From positions 3,678,001 through 3,742,000 of the forward strand of contig CM063258.1 of assembly GCA_032158295.1 (NCBI GenBank): a DNA stretch of 64,000 bases, in the 5' to 3' direction. The notes under the pieces were generated by a model. The model was not told where the DNA came from. It saw only the letters and a list, made by a program, of their open reading frames with translations, and did not search any database. Origin of the DNA: Pycnopodia helianthoides. Its lineage: Eukaryota > Echinodermata > Asteroidea > Forcipulatida > Asteriidae. Shown in pieces: positions 1 to 11,000 of the stretch; the stretch's first letter is position 1, and each line of letters starts with the position of its first letter. The position numbers were made by a program, and so were the translations under genes.

Positions 1-2507
1 TCTTTTGCTCTTGTGATATCACACAAACAAAATGATCTTTATGAAGAAAGTAAACTTCATCAACGAAAATAACGCTTAGCATTACTTACATACCACCAGC
101 AGTTAAACAAAATCGGTGCCGGCATAATTTATCAAACACGATGCTGCTGTAACTATGGATGCCTGATGCGAGTAGGATAAGGGTCACAGCAGCTGGAATC
201 TTGTCTGTGACCGAAGGCGACATATCATGCCGGGCGGGACAGAGACCTCACTGCCACGTTGACGCCATACTTAGTGTTGATCATTCCTCATATATTATAT
301 ATATATAATACTTGTATTGTTGCTCTTTGATATATTATTTCAAATATTTTGTTATACAGACAACATGATATTTCTGTTCTTAGATAATGAGCCTCCAAAC
401 GAGGCAACAAGTTTTTTTTTAAATCAGACTGGTCTGGACTAGAGAACCTTGTGTTTCTTCAACATTTCGATTTTGGGTGCACATGATTTTAGGGACCATT
501 ACTGAATCTCGATTTGCAAATGGTATGCGTAAACTGAGATGGAGAAAACAGTGATAGACTGTCACTTTCTATTAACCAACCCCACTGGTCTGAACTCATG
601 TCAGGCCACTGTATAATATACACTTCAATGCTTTGTTCAAGACTTCGAGTGGTTACCACACGTAATGAAGTAACCATGTGGTGAACTCTGTGTCGTTCAA
701 AAAAAGGTTGCGCAGGAAACCAATTATTATTTTCAACCTATTTTAAAGTGGTAATATTTCGACTATGGCATGTTCTGTTCGGTCTCCATGGCACTCAACA
801 TGTCTTATTTTTATTGCACCGTGCATTATCTGCTACCGAAATGGCATACAAATCAAATCTTTTGACACTGTGCTGGTTTGTGCTGAGTCATCATTGAAAA
901 CGGTATCGACCCATCACCTAGTTTCCCTGGAGGCAACATTATGTAATGTTTGTGTTGGTGACCTTAGGAACAATGTCCCGAACAAGACCTCGGGCATAAA
1001 TTCGGGTCTGTGACGTGGCCTGTTGGGACACATTCTATCTGAGTCTTATCATGGAGGTAGAACAACATAGTTTAAATTTACAGTACAACTTCATGATTTG
1101 AAGCATTCTGAAAACTTTACTGGCCTACACACCCCTTAAGTTTTGTACGACTACATGTATACCATTCAATATGTTGAAGTTTTTTGTGATACAGTTTAAA
1201 GATGAAATTCAGTGCCGTATTAAATCGATTCATCAGTATTTTTAAGCCCGTTGTTAAGTTTTCTACATTTAATGCATGACAGCTGTCTAAGAGCTCTACC
1301 TGTGCGTTGAATAATCGACCGTGTAAGCTTCCCCGTGGTCGTTCATTTATCTCCTATTACAATCCAGTCGGGCAGTTTTAAGACAGCTTTATGCAACCTC
1401 GTCCCCACGGTGTAGCTCATTTCCGCCGACAAGGCCCCAGTGGAATAAAGACAAGCACGGCACTGTGATTGGTTTACTCAGGCACCATTTAAATTCATCG
1501 ACTACAACTTCTATGTATGAGTTATACATTCATTACGCCCGCAATCGTTGATACACAGATATTTTAATTGTGAGTGCGGTAGATGCGGGGGTCGATAACC
1601 ATTGGGTGTGGGGTTGAAACCCCGAGGCCCTCCCGCCCAGATGGTCTGGCATGGTTCTCGTACGATACCGCGCACGTAATTATTTTGAACATTTCGTTCC
1701 CAAGCCCTGGCAGTCGTGTAATTCAGACGCAGTGGAGGTCATGCTAAGGTCGCATACTTTCCTTATTATGTAGTTATGAGCCCTATTGAGATTAGCAATT
1801 ACCCCCACTTCAAAATGCAATATTGTGATAACGTACATAACTGGAACACTTTCAAGTCCACGTAATCTGTCTGTGTGTGTGGTAAAACAAAAAAAACCGA
1901 ATATTCTTTTTCATATCCTCTCTTTGTGTGTGTGCAAACGTCAATTCCCAAGAAACTGACAAGTTTTCGAACGAGCAGAAGAAAATAGTTCCTGTTACCA
2001 TACGTGCACGTCGTTTTCTTCCCTCCATGGTTTAGTTTACCCTTCTCACCCCAAGAGTAGGGTATGAGTTTCCTTATTAGGTGATCAGGCAGTCACTCGA
2101 GTGTAAAAGCAACACAATTGTACACACACCAAAAAGGGGTGGAACATTTGTTATAAAGCTTTATCTGTAACCCACGTATTTTCAGTTTAACTCGGACAAG
2201 GTTACCCGTAATTTGGCCTTCCGCAGATGTCGTTTAGCACACACACAAAAATACACAAAAGAGAGAGAATTCGTGATCTACTTTGTTGTCCTCCGGCGAC
2301 TGAGTCGAAGTTTATGTTTCCAAGCCCAGGCTGGTAACCGTTGCCGGTGATAGCTTCAGGTCGTAACTCTCTCCGAGCAGATTAGTTTACATGCATAATT
2401 ACGGCATATATCACCGGTGACCTTGTCGGCTGTAGAGCCAAGAAGCCAAGGCATCGGGGTTTAGGGTTGCCCTCTACAATAGAGTGGCTGAATCAGCAAC
2501 GTCTCTC

Positions 2508-2882
2508 TCTCTCCCCCACCACCATGTCCTCGAAATGCGCTCTTCTCACGGGCCATGCCGATGTTACCGGTAGTCCCTGCTGTACCTCTTTACTTTAAAG
2601 TTATTTTGGTGGAGAGTAAAATTTCGAAAAAAACAAAACCGAACAAATCGCCAAGCGCAGCAGAAGTGAAAAAGTAGCGAAGATTATCTTGTTCTCCCCG
2701 ACCACCACGTCCTCGAAATGCGCTTTGCTCACGGGCCATGCCGATGTACCGAGGCGATAGTCCCTACTGTACCTCTTTACAGTTAAAGTTATTTTTGGTG
2801 GAGACTAAAGTTTCGAGAAAAAAAAAGCTAACATTTCGCCAAGCGCAGCAGAAGTCAAAAAGTATATAGCAAAGATTCTCTT
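2508..2882. repeat. ~190-bp direct tandem duplication
   Basis: Units 2508-2690 and 2691-2882 share CGAAATGCGCT, CACGGGCCATGCCGATG, TGTACCTCTTTAC and GCCAAGCGCAGCAGAAGT in the same order, with small indels. Confidence 0.85.
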
Positions 2883-2911
2883 GCTATGGAAGGTGTCTGT
2901 GGCCTTTTTCG

Positions 2912-3062
2912 AAAACACGGTTCAGGCTCAGGCTCAGGCTCATGGGCTTCGGCTTGGGCTCCGTCCATCTGATTGAAGCCCCGTAAAGAAAGCGCACATT
3001 TTCCAAAGAACTGACGGAGTCTAAGCCCAAGTACTGAGCCGTAGTTTCGAAAAGGGCCTATG
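2912..3062. mobile_element. MITE with GGCCTTTTTCGAAAAC ends
   Basis: The left end GGCCTTTTTCGAAAACACGG is the near-reverse complement of the right end around CCGTAGTTTCGAAAAGGGCC. The interior has a short GGCTCA repeat. No coding capacity. Confidence 0.65.
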
Positions 3063-3173
3063 ACTGATTCCCCACTACACTAATTGATACAAAATTAGCT
3101 GATCCATACGTTATTAAGCACTACACTTAATGTAACAAGCGCGTTTGTTTTCTGTTTGACAGCTTTGTGAAAT

Positions 3174-3363
3174 CAGGGCCCACCCATACAGCTGCTTTAG
3201 CAGAAAAAGTAGCTAAGCACAGCGAAAGCGTGCTTTATACCAGAATTCTGTGCTAACCATTTCGCACGAGCCATCTGTGACTGGTATCCTGCTCAATTTT
3301 TGCTCATCAGCAAAATGTTTAGCAATATTCAGTGCTTAAGGAACTCTATGAAATATAGGGCCC
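3174..3363. mobile_element. MITE, GGGCCC..CATAGAGCTGC family (copy 1)
   Basis: Begins CAGGGCCCACCCATACAGCTGCTT and ends with the complementary CTCTATGAAATATAGGGCCC; the AGCACA/TGCTTAG interior is shared with copies near 36321, 36501 and 45126. Confidence 0.65.
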
Positions 3364-3403
3364 AGTTCATGTTTCAATCGATTTTGTAAGTGCCAAGATT
3401 GAG

Positions 3404-3781
3404 TTAAAGGCACTGGACACTTTTGGTAATTACTCAAACTAATTGTTAGCATAAAAACTTACTTGGTAACGAGCAATGGAGAGCTGTTGATAGTATAAAA
3501 CATTGTGAGAAACGGTTCCCTCTGAAGTTACGTAGTTTTTGAGAAAGAAGTAATTTCTCAGTAAAATTTTGAATTGATTTTGAGACCTCACGCGTGAGGT
3601 CTCGAAATGAAAGCACAACTTCGTGTGACAAGGGTGTTTTTTTCTTCCATTATTATCTCGCAACTTCGACGACCAATTGAGTTCAAATTTTCACAGATTT
3701 GTTATTTTGTGCATATGTTGAGATACACCAAGTAAAAAGACTGGTCTTTGACAATTACCAAAGGTGTCCAGTGTCTTTAAA
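3404..3781. mobile_element. MITE, GGTAATT family (copy 1, GGCACTGGACAC subtype)
   Basis: Terminal inverted repeats of about 27 bp: AAAGGCACTGGACACTTTTG at the left and CAAAGGTGTCCAGTGTCTTT at the right. A perfect palindrome lies at 3582-3603 (GAGACCTCACG and its complement). Two short open frames on the minus strand are within it and not coding. Confidence 0.85.
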
Positions 3782-4233
3782 GCAAAGTGTTTGGCGTGTC
3801 TTTTTACATCATTTCTGGAGACGTATGAATTGTGATGGACAGTAATTATAGGGAACGCAATCTACTTTACTGGGTGAAGCATTGTGGTTGAACTTTTACT
3901 GAAAATGCCATACTTTTCCCGCCCACTAACAAACTTTTGGCCGGAAAAGTGCATTCTGAACAATACGCGCTGACTTTGAAGGGTATTATGTATGTCTTTT
4001 GAAGTGATTGGTTTTAACGTGCGTGAGGTGTCACCGTGGTCGACTTGTCTTTGGGATGAGGATATTGCCAATAATCGTTTAGAGAGCGTGATTGTTGTTG
4101 GGGCATTACGGCAATTATGACGTGCCAAAAAACTTGTTGTATTGTAACACGTTTAACAGAGGTGTCATGGATACAGGGCCTTCTAGGTTTTTGTTGTTAT
4201 TGAAGGGCAAGATGCCAAAATTGGTGAGGCTTT

Positions 4234-4237
4234 TGTG

Positions 4238-4273
<36 letters not shown>
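4234..4273. repeat. (GT)n microsatellite
   Basis: About 20 GT dinucleotides with one GC interruption. Confidence 0.95.
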
Positions 4274-4564
4274 GCCACTGGTGGTATCTGCAGATGGTCA
4301 GCAAAGTTCTGACACAATGTTGTTTTCATAAAATGGACACATTTCTGTAAACTAATCAAGGTCATCTTTGATTGGGATTAAGTGTGACTGGAAAAATGAT
4401 TTCCGATGCAGGGTTTGAATTTTGGGACTCGAAGGTACGGTTGAGCAGATTTGGATTTTCCCGGTATCTTCATTCACTCTTCAATTGTTTCTGACAATTA
4501 CAGTTTAATACATGGTAGGGCCTACCGCTTGATTTATCATGTTAATTTTAGTGGTAAGGGTTAG

Positions 4565-4866
4565 ACAGGATTATTAAGGTAACAAAACATATTGTTTAAT
4601 GCTAGTCTGAAAGCTGTACTGGTATGAAGTTCATACTAGAGCCATTGTTTTCTGTGAAATATTTCCCTCTGAATGAAGTCAAACTCTATGTATCCGAAAG
4701 TCAAATTAAAAGAGAGCAAAATGGTTGTTCACTATTTTCTCCTGAATCACACATAGGATTAAGTCCCAATTTTCTCAGGTTTGTTACTTCATGTATATAG
4801 TTGATCACACAAAACATGCACAGTGTCTGCGACTACTTTGTGAGCTCTATACCAATCCTGCATAAT
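4565..4866. mobile_element. MITE, ACAGGATTGG family (diverged copy)
   Basis: Shares GCTAGTCTG, ACTAGAGCCATTGTTTTCTG, CAGTGTCTGCGACTA and TACCAATCCTG with the copy at 44002-44368, in the same order. Confidence 0.65.
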
Positions 4867-5000
4867 ATATTTAAGCGGGAAAAATGAATGTCATCGGGAA
4901 GAGAAGCGTCTCAAACAGACTTTCAAGAATAAAAAGAATGACGTAATCGTGTTGTCAATTAAAAGTGTATAGTTGAAATACTTCGTTTTGGGGTTGAACA

Positions 5001-5275
5001 AAGACAAATTGACTAGAATGGGTTTTGAACCAACAACCTCCGGATTAACGTGCCGGCGCTCTACCAACTGAGCTATCTAGCCCTATGTTGGCAGTCTCCC
5101 TATTTTGTCAATATATTTTTTTCGGGGGTGCCAGTTAGAAGCCATACAGAAGCCGTGTAGCCAGGGATCACACCCAAGTTCACGATACAACATGGGAAGT
5201 GGCAGACAGGGGATCACCTTAAGGGGATGCGACCTTTTTATATCAAGTATCAAGTAATAAACCACAAGGGAAACT
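5001..5275 (-). mobile_element. tRNA-derived SINE, GAGCTATCTAGCCC family
   Basis: Read on the minus strand it starts GGGCTAGATAGCTCAGTTGG (A-box like) and has GGTTCAAAACCC in place of a T-arm. The body (CCCTATGTTGGCAGTCTCCC, GCCAGGGATCACACCCAAG) recurs near 43345. Confidence 0.8.
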
Positions 5276-5710
5276 GACTGGGTAGATTTTAAATAGATTT
5301 GGGTTGAACAAAGATAAATGGACTTTTCTGATTTATCAATAAATTATTGTACTTTATACGTAATGATTGCGTCTCAAACGTGTTTTTACAAGATCGTTCG
5401 TCATTGAAAGAACATAAACACGAACAGCTGCACCAATGCGTTGAAAGTTCATGTTGTTTTAATGTGAACCAACATGTCGACCCCGTAGGCCTATGAAGGA
5501 GCGATCACGAGGCAGGGTTTTTACCAAGCTGGGCTCTGCAGTGTCAATCGGAACCATAGGAACCATAGTCTGCCATTAAAAAAAAAGACTTTATAAAGAA
5601 GTGAAAGGTAGTTGGACAATTTTACGGGGCTAAAAAAAAGGTGGTAGCTATTTAAAAATACATTCTTGTATTTTATGATAAATTGCAGTAGACTATAGTG
5701 TTGTAGGCTG

Positions 5711-6106
5711 TTTAAAGGCAGTATATACTTCTTTGGTAATCGTCAAAGACCAGTATCCTCACCTGGTGTATCCCTACATAAGCATAAATTAACAAACCTG
5801 TGAAAAATTTGGGCTCAATCGGTCAACTGAAGTTGCAAAAAAATAATTAAAGAAAAAACACCCTTGTTGCATAGAATTGTGTGCTTTCAAATGCCTGAGA
5901 AAGGCTTCATTCCTGAAAGCTTTTTCTCAGTTTCAATTATTTTAGTGAGGAAATAACCTCTTTCTCAAAAACTACAATACTTCAGAGGGAGTCATTTCTC
6001 ACAATGTTTTATACCATCAGCAGCACTCATCAGGTGCTTACCAAGTAAGTTTTGATAAAAATGTATGTCTTGAGTAATTACCAATAGTATCCACTGCATG
6101 CCTTGA
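5711..6106. mobile_element. MITE, GGTAATT family (copy 2)
   Basis: TTTAAAGGCAGTATATACTT left end and AATTACCAATAGTATCCACT right end. Central hairpin CTGAGAAAGGCTTCA/TGAAAGCTTTTTCTCAG near 5895-5930. Confidence 0.8.
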
Positions 6107-6459
6107 ACAGTAAAATTTACCCACCAACATACGTATCCAAGAAAGAAAGAGAGAGAAAAAAGTGGCAAGTTGACATTTTGTTTTTGGTGTTGGCTTTTTG
6201 TACTCCCAGATGATTTGTTCATTGTTTTTTTTTTGTGTGTGTGGTGTGTCTTTTTTTGCAACGTGGGCACCTATTTTTACTCGTGTGACACGTCCATAGA
6301 CGACCTTCGCAATCGCGACAGCGGTAAATTGTCCCCAACAGCTGGCAGCCAGATTAATATAGGGGGGCTGAAACAACGGTGCCGTTACCAGCGACAGCAG
6401 TTTGTAATTATGAGTGTAATATTACATGAACAGTTCAACGATTCAATCCGAGTTTTTTT

Positions 6460-6478
6460 TCACTCTTTCTCTCTCTCT

Positions 6479-6512
<34 letters not shown>
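6460..6512. repeat. (TC)n microsatellite
   Basis: CT-rich run with about 15 perfect CT units at the 3' end. Confidence 0.95.
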
Positions 6513-6515
<3 letters not shown>

Positions 6516-7927
6516 AGCGGAGGTATTACTTTTTTTTATTTCAGCGATTCTGTTCATTGAATTGGAGAAATTCCCAGAAGAGTTTCGCCACTGAATGCAC
6601 TGAAAAAGAAAAAAAAGGATCATTGCAGGGGAGTTAGCTATACTTCAGTCCCTTCAGTCTTTCCAATTTAACTCAATTTTGTCAGTAAATTGATTTGGCA
6701 TTCCCCTCACATCTGTTACTTGGGCGTCTGTTATCGCGGGCGAAATTCCAATACAGCTTTACAAAACAACCTGCACAAGAGCCTATACATTGCAATTGCG
6801 ATGTACAGTGTATCCAGAATGCAAAGTGGTTGAGCTCTTGTTGATGTTACATCAATTGCATTTTCTTTCAATTAGCAATAACCATCATTACCAACTTGGT
6901 TAGGGCCAAAAACCGATTTGGGAACTAACGAGGGCAAGCATTTATAGCATAAAAGACAGATACCCAAGTTTCACCGTTATTTTTCTAACAATGCCCGCGT
7001 GGTATTTTATTTCCCCATAAAAAAATGTTCAACATTAAGATTTTCTTAGCCAATACCACTTTAAATTTGGTCGTATAACTTAATAAGTAAGGAAATAACT
7101 CCGCGAATGGTTCGCACGTATTTATCAATTGGATTTAAGTTCATTGAACTTGGCATAAACAAGTGTTGGAACTAACACATGAAACGCTGGATGTTAAACC
7201 GTGAATGATGTTTGTTCTATTGCCAAGGAAGGGGGTTGTTCTACCCGTAATGTTATCCGTTTGGTTTCCACATTATTAATGTACGACTCCACAATTTACG
7301 ACACTAACAAAAGTTATTTACTGACTTGTTGCTCGCCCAGGATGTGTACAATGGAACAATATTGCGCCTTAAGTGCACCGAAATACCTGTTGAAATGGGA
7401 TGATCTCTAATGGCCGTCTCTCATGTAAAAGACCTACATGACAGGTTGTCATTCTTCGCAATTATAGTAACTTGGAGTCAAGGCAAGGATGACTGACCTT
7501 TTCCATTTTCTTGTACAACAAAACTGAAATCCCCTTTCATTATACCAGTAGGTCGAACTGATATCGATTCTCTAGCTTTTGTAAATTTTTTATTGATATT
7601 TTTTAACTCTTCTTGATATTGCAAAAATATAACTCAGTTCAGCCTCGTTAAGGTTGTTAAGTTTTTGTTTCCGAAATTAACCAAGCAATAGAAAGGATCT
7701 TTCAATTCATCTTTTCTCTTGTGTATGTACACTAACCATGAACCATATACACATTTGTATTTTGATACATCTCATAACAATTTCCCCTTCAAATTAAAAT
7801 TCTTGTTTTTTGTACTTTGCTAAAATTACACAGTATCAAAGTGATTCCTTAAAAATGGTTACGAAACTAGACTAGTCAGTCCCACAGCACGTCCTCACTT
7901 GTCATTCCTCCCTGTAAATCGTCACAG

Positions 7928-7935
7928 TGACGTCA
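7928..7935. promoter_or_regulatory. CRE-like palindrome TGACGTCA
   Basis: A perfect CREB/ATF consensus octamer lies 25 bp before the proposed start codon. It could be a promoter element if transcription starts close by, or it may fall in the 5' UTR. TGACGTCA-like strings also occur by chance inside MITE copies in this window, so function is uncertain. Confidence 0.25.
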
Positions 7936-7960
7936 CAAAAACTGCATTTGACCTTCCTTG

Positions 7961-8051
7961 ATGATGCGCAGGAGTACAGGCTGTGTGTGGTGCGGTTTCA
8001 AAGTTTGCACTTTCTCGGTCTTGGCGATTTATATATTTTTTCTTTCACAGG
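7961..8051 (+). CDS. COL5A1/COL11A1-like: Exon 1 (probable): start codon and signal peptide
   Basis: The first ATG follows an in-frame TGA at 7949-7951; a second ATG comes immediately after and has A at -3, so it may be the one used. The product begins [14 protein letters not shown] and has a hydrophobic core [11 protein letters not shown] at about residues 18-28, then SQG: a good signal peptide. Donor G|GTAATT leaves one base (phase 1), exactly what the 13625 exon needs; the junction reads [11 protein letters not shown], matching the position where type V/XI chains begin their TSPN (APVDVLKAL). There is no transcript support, so another first exon is possible. Confidence 0.6.
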
Positions 8052-11000
8052 GTAATTTAGTCGACCTTCATGGGGCCCCTTTGATGGCCTTGGATGTCCC
8101 CAAACTTTTTCAAAATGTGTACAATAACTGCAGTATTTACGACCACTGTTTTTTCCCACAGGAGTGCCAACATCTGAAGTTTAGTTTAAGATTCGTGAAA
8201 CGAACTATAAGTCGGTTGCCAAAAACGTAGGTTAGAAGATTGCATCTATAGGATGGTGTACCGGATCTGTTGCTGCATTGGTTCCCATTGTAAACTTTGA
8301 CACAACGTTCACATAGGTTGTTGACAGAACAGTTCAGAAAAGTTCAAATTATGATTGGTGTTGATGTTTTCAAACCAAGGTTGAAGGAGGTACAATATTT
8401 TCTAGTCATAAACATCGGCTGAATGGCGTTGCTTCTGCTTGGTTGCCGCAATAACTCGATTTTTTCTTCTTCAAGATCGTCAGAGTACAAGGTTATGGTA
8501 TCTACAGCTTTAGATTCTTTCTGCATTGATTTGGTTTACATTATCGGTTTTATTAAAACGGAGGCGACAAAAAATGCTGCACGATGGTCTAAGTTTACAC
8601 TCTCTCGTGATGTAGACCATAATCATGCTGACACTATCTTGGTCTTGTTCCTTTTATCTAAATAACAGTAATGAATGCTGATAATCACTGTACAAAAAGG
8701 AACCAGACTATATCTCTCCTTCCAGCCTCGGTTTGGTTATACATTGATTTGAATGGGAGAATACCAAGATGGACGCACCATGATATTTGGTCTATTATGA
8801 GACGCACACAAACCAGTTGATCCATTAAACATGTTGTATTCACCGGTTATGGACCAAGGTTAATCAATTGGAAAAACCGAGATATAAAAAACCACCACCC
8901 CTTGTCCGTGGTAAGTTAACCTGCATAATAACAACCCCTGGAGATTTAGTGTTCAGTTCTTCTATGGGAACTTGCGGTATGTCAAGGGCGGAAGAATAAT
9001 GCGCTCTCTACATTTTTTTTGAGGTTGAACCGTTCACGCCCTTGGAGTTTCTGTTGTTTGTCCATTGGAATTGGATGTTTTCACAGGGTATCGCGTCTCA
9101 CGGGATGTACCCGTTTGGAGATACCACAGAGAGTTCTGTCAAGATACCACGTTCTGAAGTTTGTTTCGGTGATCGGGCGCACGATGTATTATGAGTATGC
9201 AGTTTGTTTACTGTTGATTTTTTGGGGGGCATGCAGGGAACATGCAAGATGGAAAACATAATCATTGTGCATAAAAGCCACATGAGCCTTGATAATATCA
9301 CTGCGAACCCACATCAAAACATCCCGAACCAAGGGTGCATTTTCAAAGATCATTGTGCACAAAATCCACATGAGCCTTGATAATGTGTGTCACTACGTCA
9401 CTGCGAACCCAAATCAAAACACCCCGAACCAAAGGTGCATTTTCACAGATGACTGTCCTCCCCCCCCCCCCCATCCTAACAAGTGTCAGAGTGTTGGCAG
9501 AGTGACAGCCATTAAGACAAAGTGTGTGTGAGTCATCAACTCGGTCGCCTTGCCTTAGTCACTTTGCTCGTGAGGACAACAAGATTTGTCCATTCTTAAA
9601 AAAAAGGAAAAAAAGGAGGAAGTTTGGCTAGATTCCAATTCAATGGTACATTATAAATCATTTCGAGCATCCCATCAACCCCAGTCAAATAGGGGACATG
9701 CTGTGATCGTGAATGAATACGTTCCGGCCGTGATGAAGGGTGGTGTCCTTTGCTAAACGTGGACGTTTTTAAACACATTATAATTTGTCATGAATCTGCG
9801 CCATTGAAAACACTTCCTGCTGGTGGAATGAAATTATAGGGGGAGGCACCGTGGTTGGGTTGGATATTTCCATATGTTTTTTCTTTTCTTTTGGGGAAAT
9901 GAGATAGAAGTTTCTGCTCCAGCATCACTTTGAGAAAGGAACAGACTAAGGAATCTCTCCAATGAGAAAGTTCGGTTGTAAAAGACCTTCATCATGGCGT
10001 GGCCATCTTGATTTTTCTCCAATCCAAATCACTGTAAACCAAACCGAGGCTGAAGGAACAAAATAGTCTGGTTCCATTAAAAAAAATTAGATATAAGCAT
10101 TCATTACTGTTATTGGATACAGGGAATATAACCAGGATGGTGGCATGACAAAGGTCTATATCAACCAGTGATCAATAGCAGGTTGTCACCACAACATTCA
10201 TCCATAATATAGAAGACACAGTGCTGATGTCGAACTTTCTGTCCTGGTTTGCCAACCATTATGCACTGTGTTTAAAGGACCAGGGGCTGATTTCACAAAG
10301 CGCTAAGATTCATCTTTCAAAGATGAGTTGTCAATATTGGCATTGTGATTTGTATTGTGACATCACACGTTGCTTACCAATTAAGAGTGATTTGCAGTTA
10401 AGATCAATCTTAGCTCTTTGTGAAATCGAGCCCAGACTGGCACAAAATGTGCGTCTCCAAATGAGTATAGGCCTACCCAGAGATAGTTCGGTTGATCTTG
10501 CTGAAATGTTCCCGTTGCTAAAACAATACCCTTTTGGAAGCTTGTCAGTCTCTTCCTTCCGTTTCATTCAAGTGCAGGGTATTATTTTTTAATATGAGGG
10601 TGAGTCAGGTGACTTAAATCCAAATATAACCTTTTTTGGAGTCTCCCTTGCCGAATGGAGAGTATTCAAGAAGCAACACCGTATTGGTTTGCGACTATGC
10701 GTCCTCACCGTGTAAAGAAGCACAGTCAGAACTGACAACGAAAAATGAAGAGCGTTTGGGTGATGAGTTTCCAGTGAAGAACCAATTTTATACGTGTGTT
10801 ATACTCATCTACAGTTTCTGGTTTAAAGCTTAGATCTGAGTTCAAGGCTTCCCCGTATTTAACTGTGTCTTCGAATGTATACTGGAACCAATCTCATGTG
10901 CCAGTGAACCGACTTAACTTACCCCGTAGTTTTGTATAGCCTACTATTGTGTCAGGCTGCCATCACTTGACGTGTTCAATGTGTTTCAACGTCAAAAACA

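Larger units (their letters stand above)
1..7960. other. Upstream flank with no supported gene
   Basis: No coding region with convincing composition, domain or splice structure was found on either strand. Recognisable content is a TA-rich stretch near 290-310, a ~190-bp tandem duplication (2508-2882), MITE-like elements, one tRNA-derived SINE and microsatellites. It may include the promoter or upstream non-coding exons of the collagen gene, but none can be pointed to. Confidence 0.6.

Noticed and set aside
765..1013. Alternative signal-peptide-like frame (MACSVRSPWHSTCLIFIAP)
   Set aside because: It has a hydrophobic stretch, but no donor with phase 1 after it was evident; the 7961 exon fits better.
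10221..10592. 123-codon open frame, plus strand
   Set aside because: It runs across a MITE with complementary ends (10282-10434), so the open frame follows the repeat.
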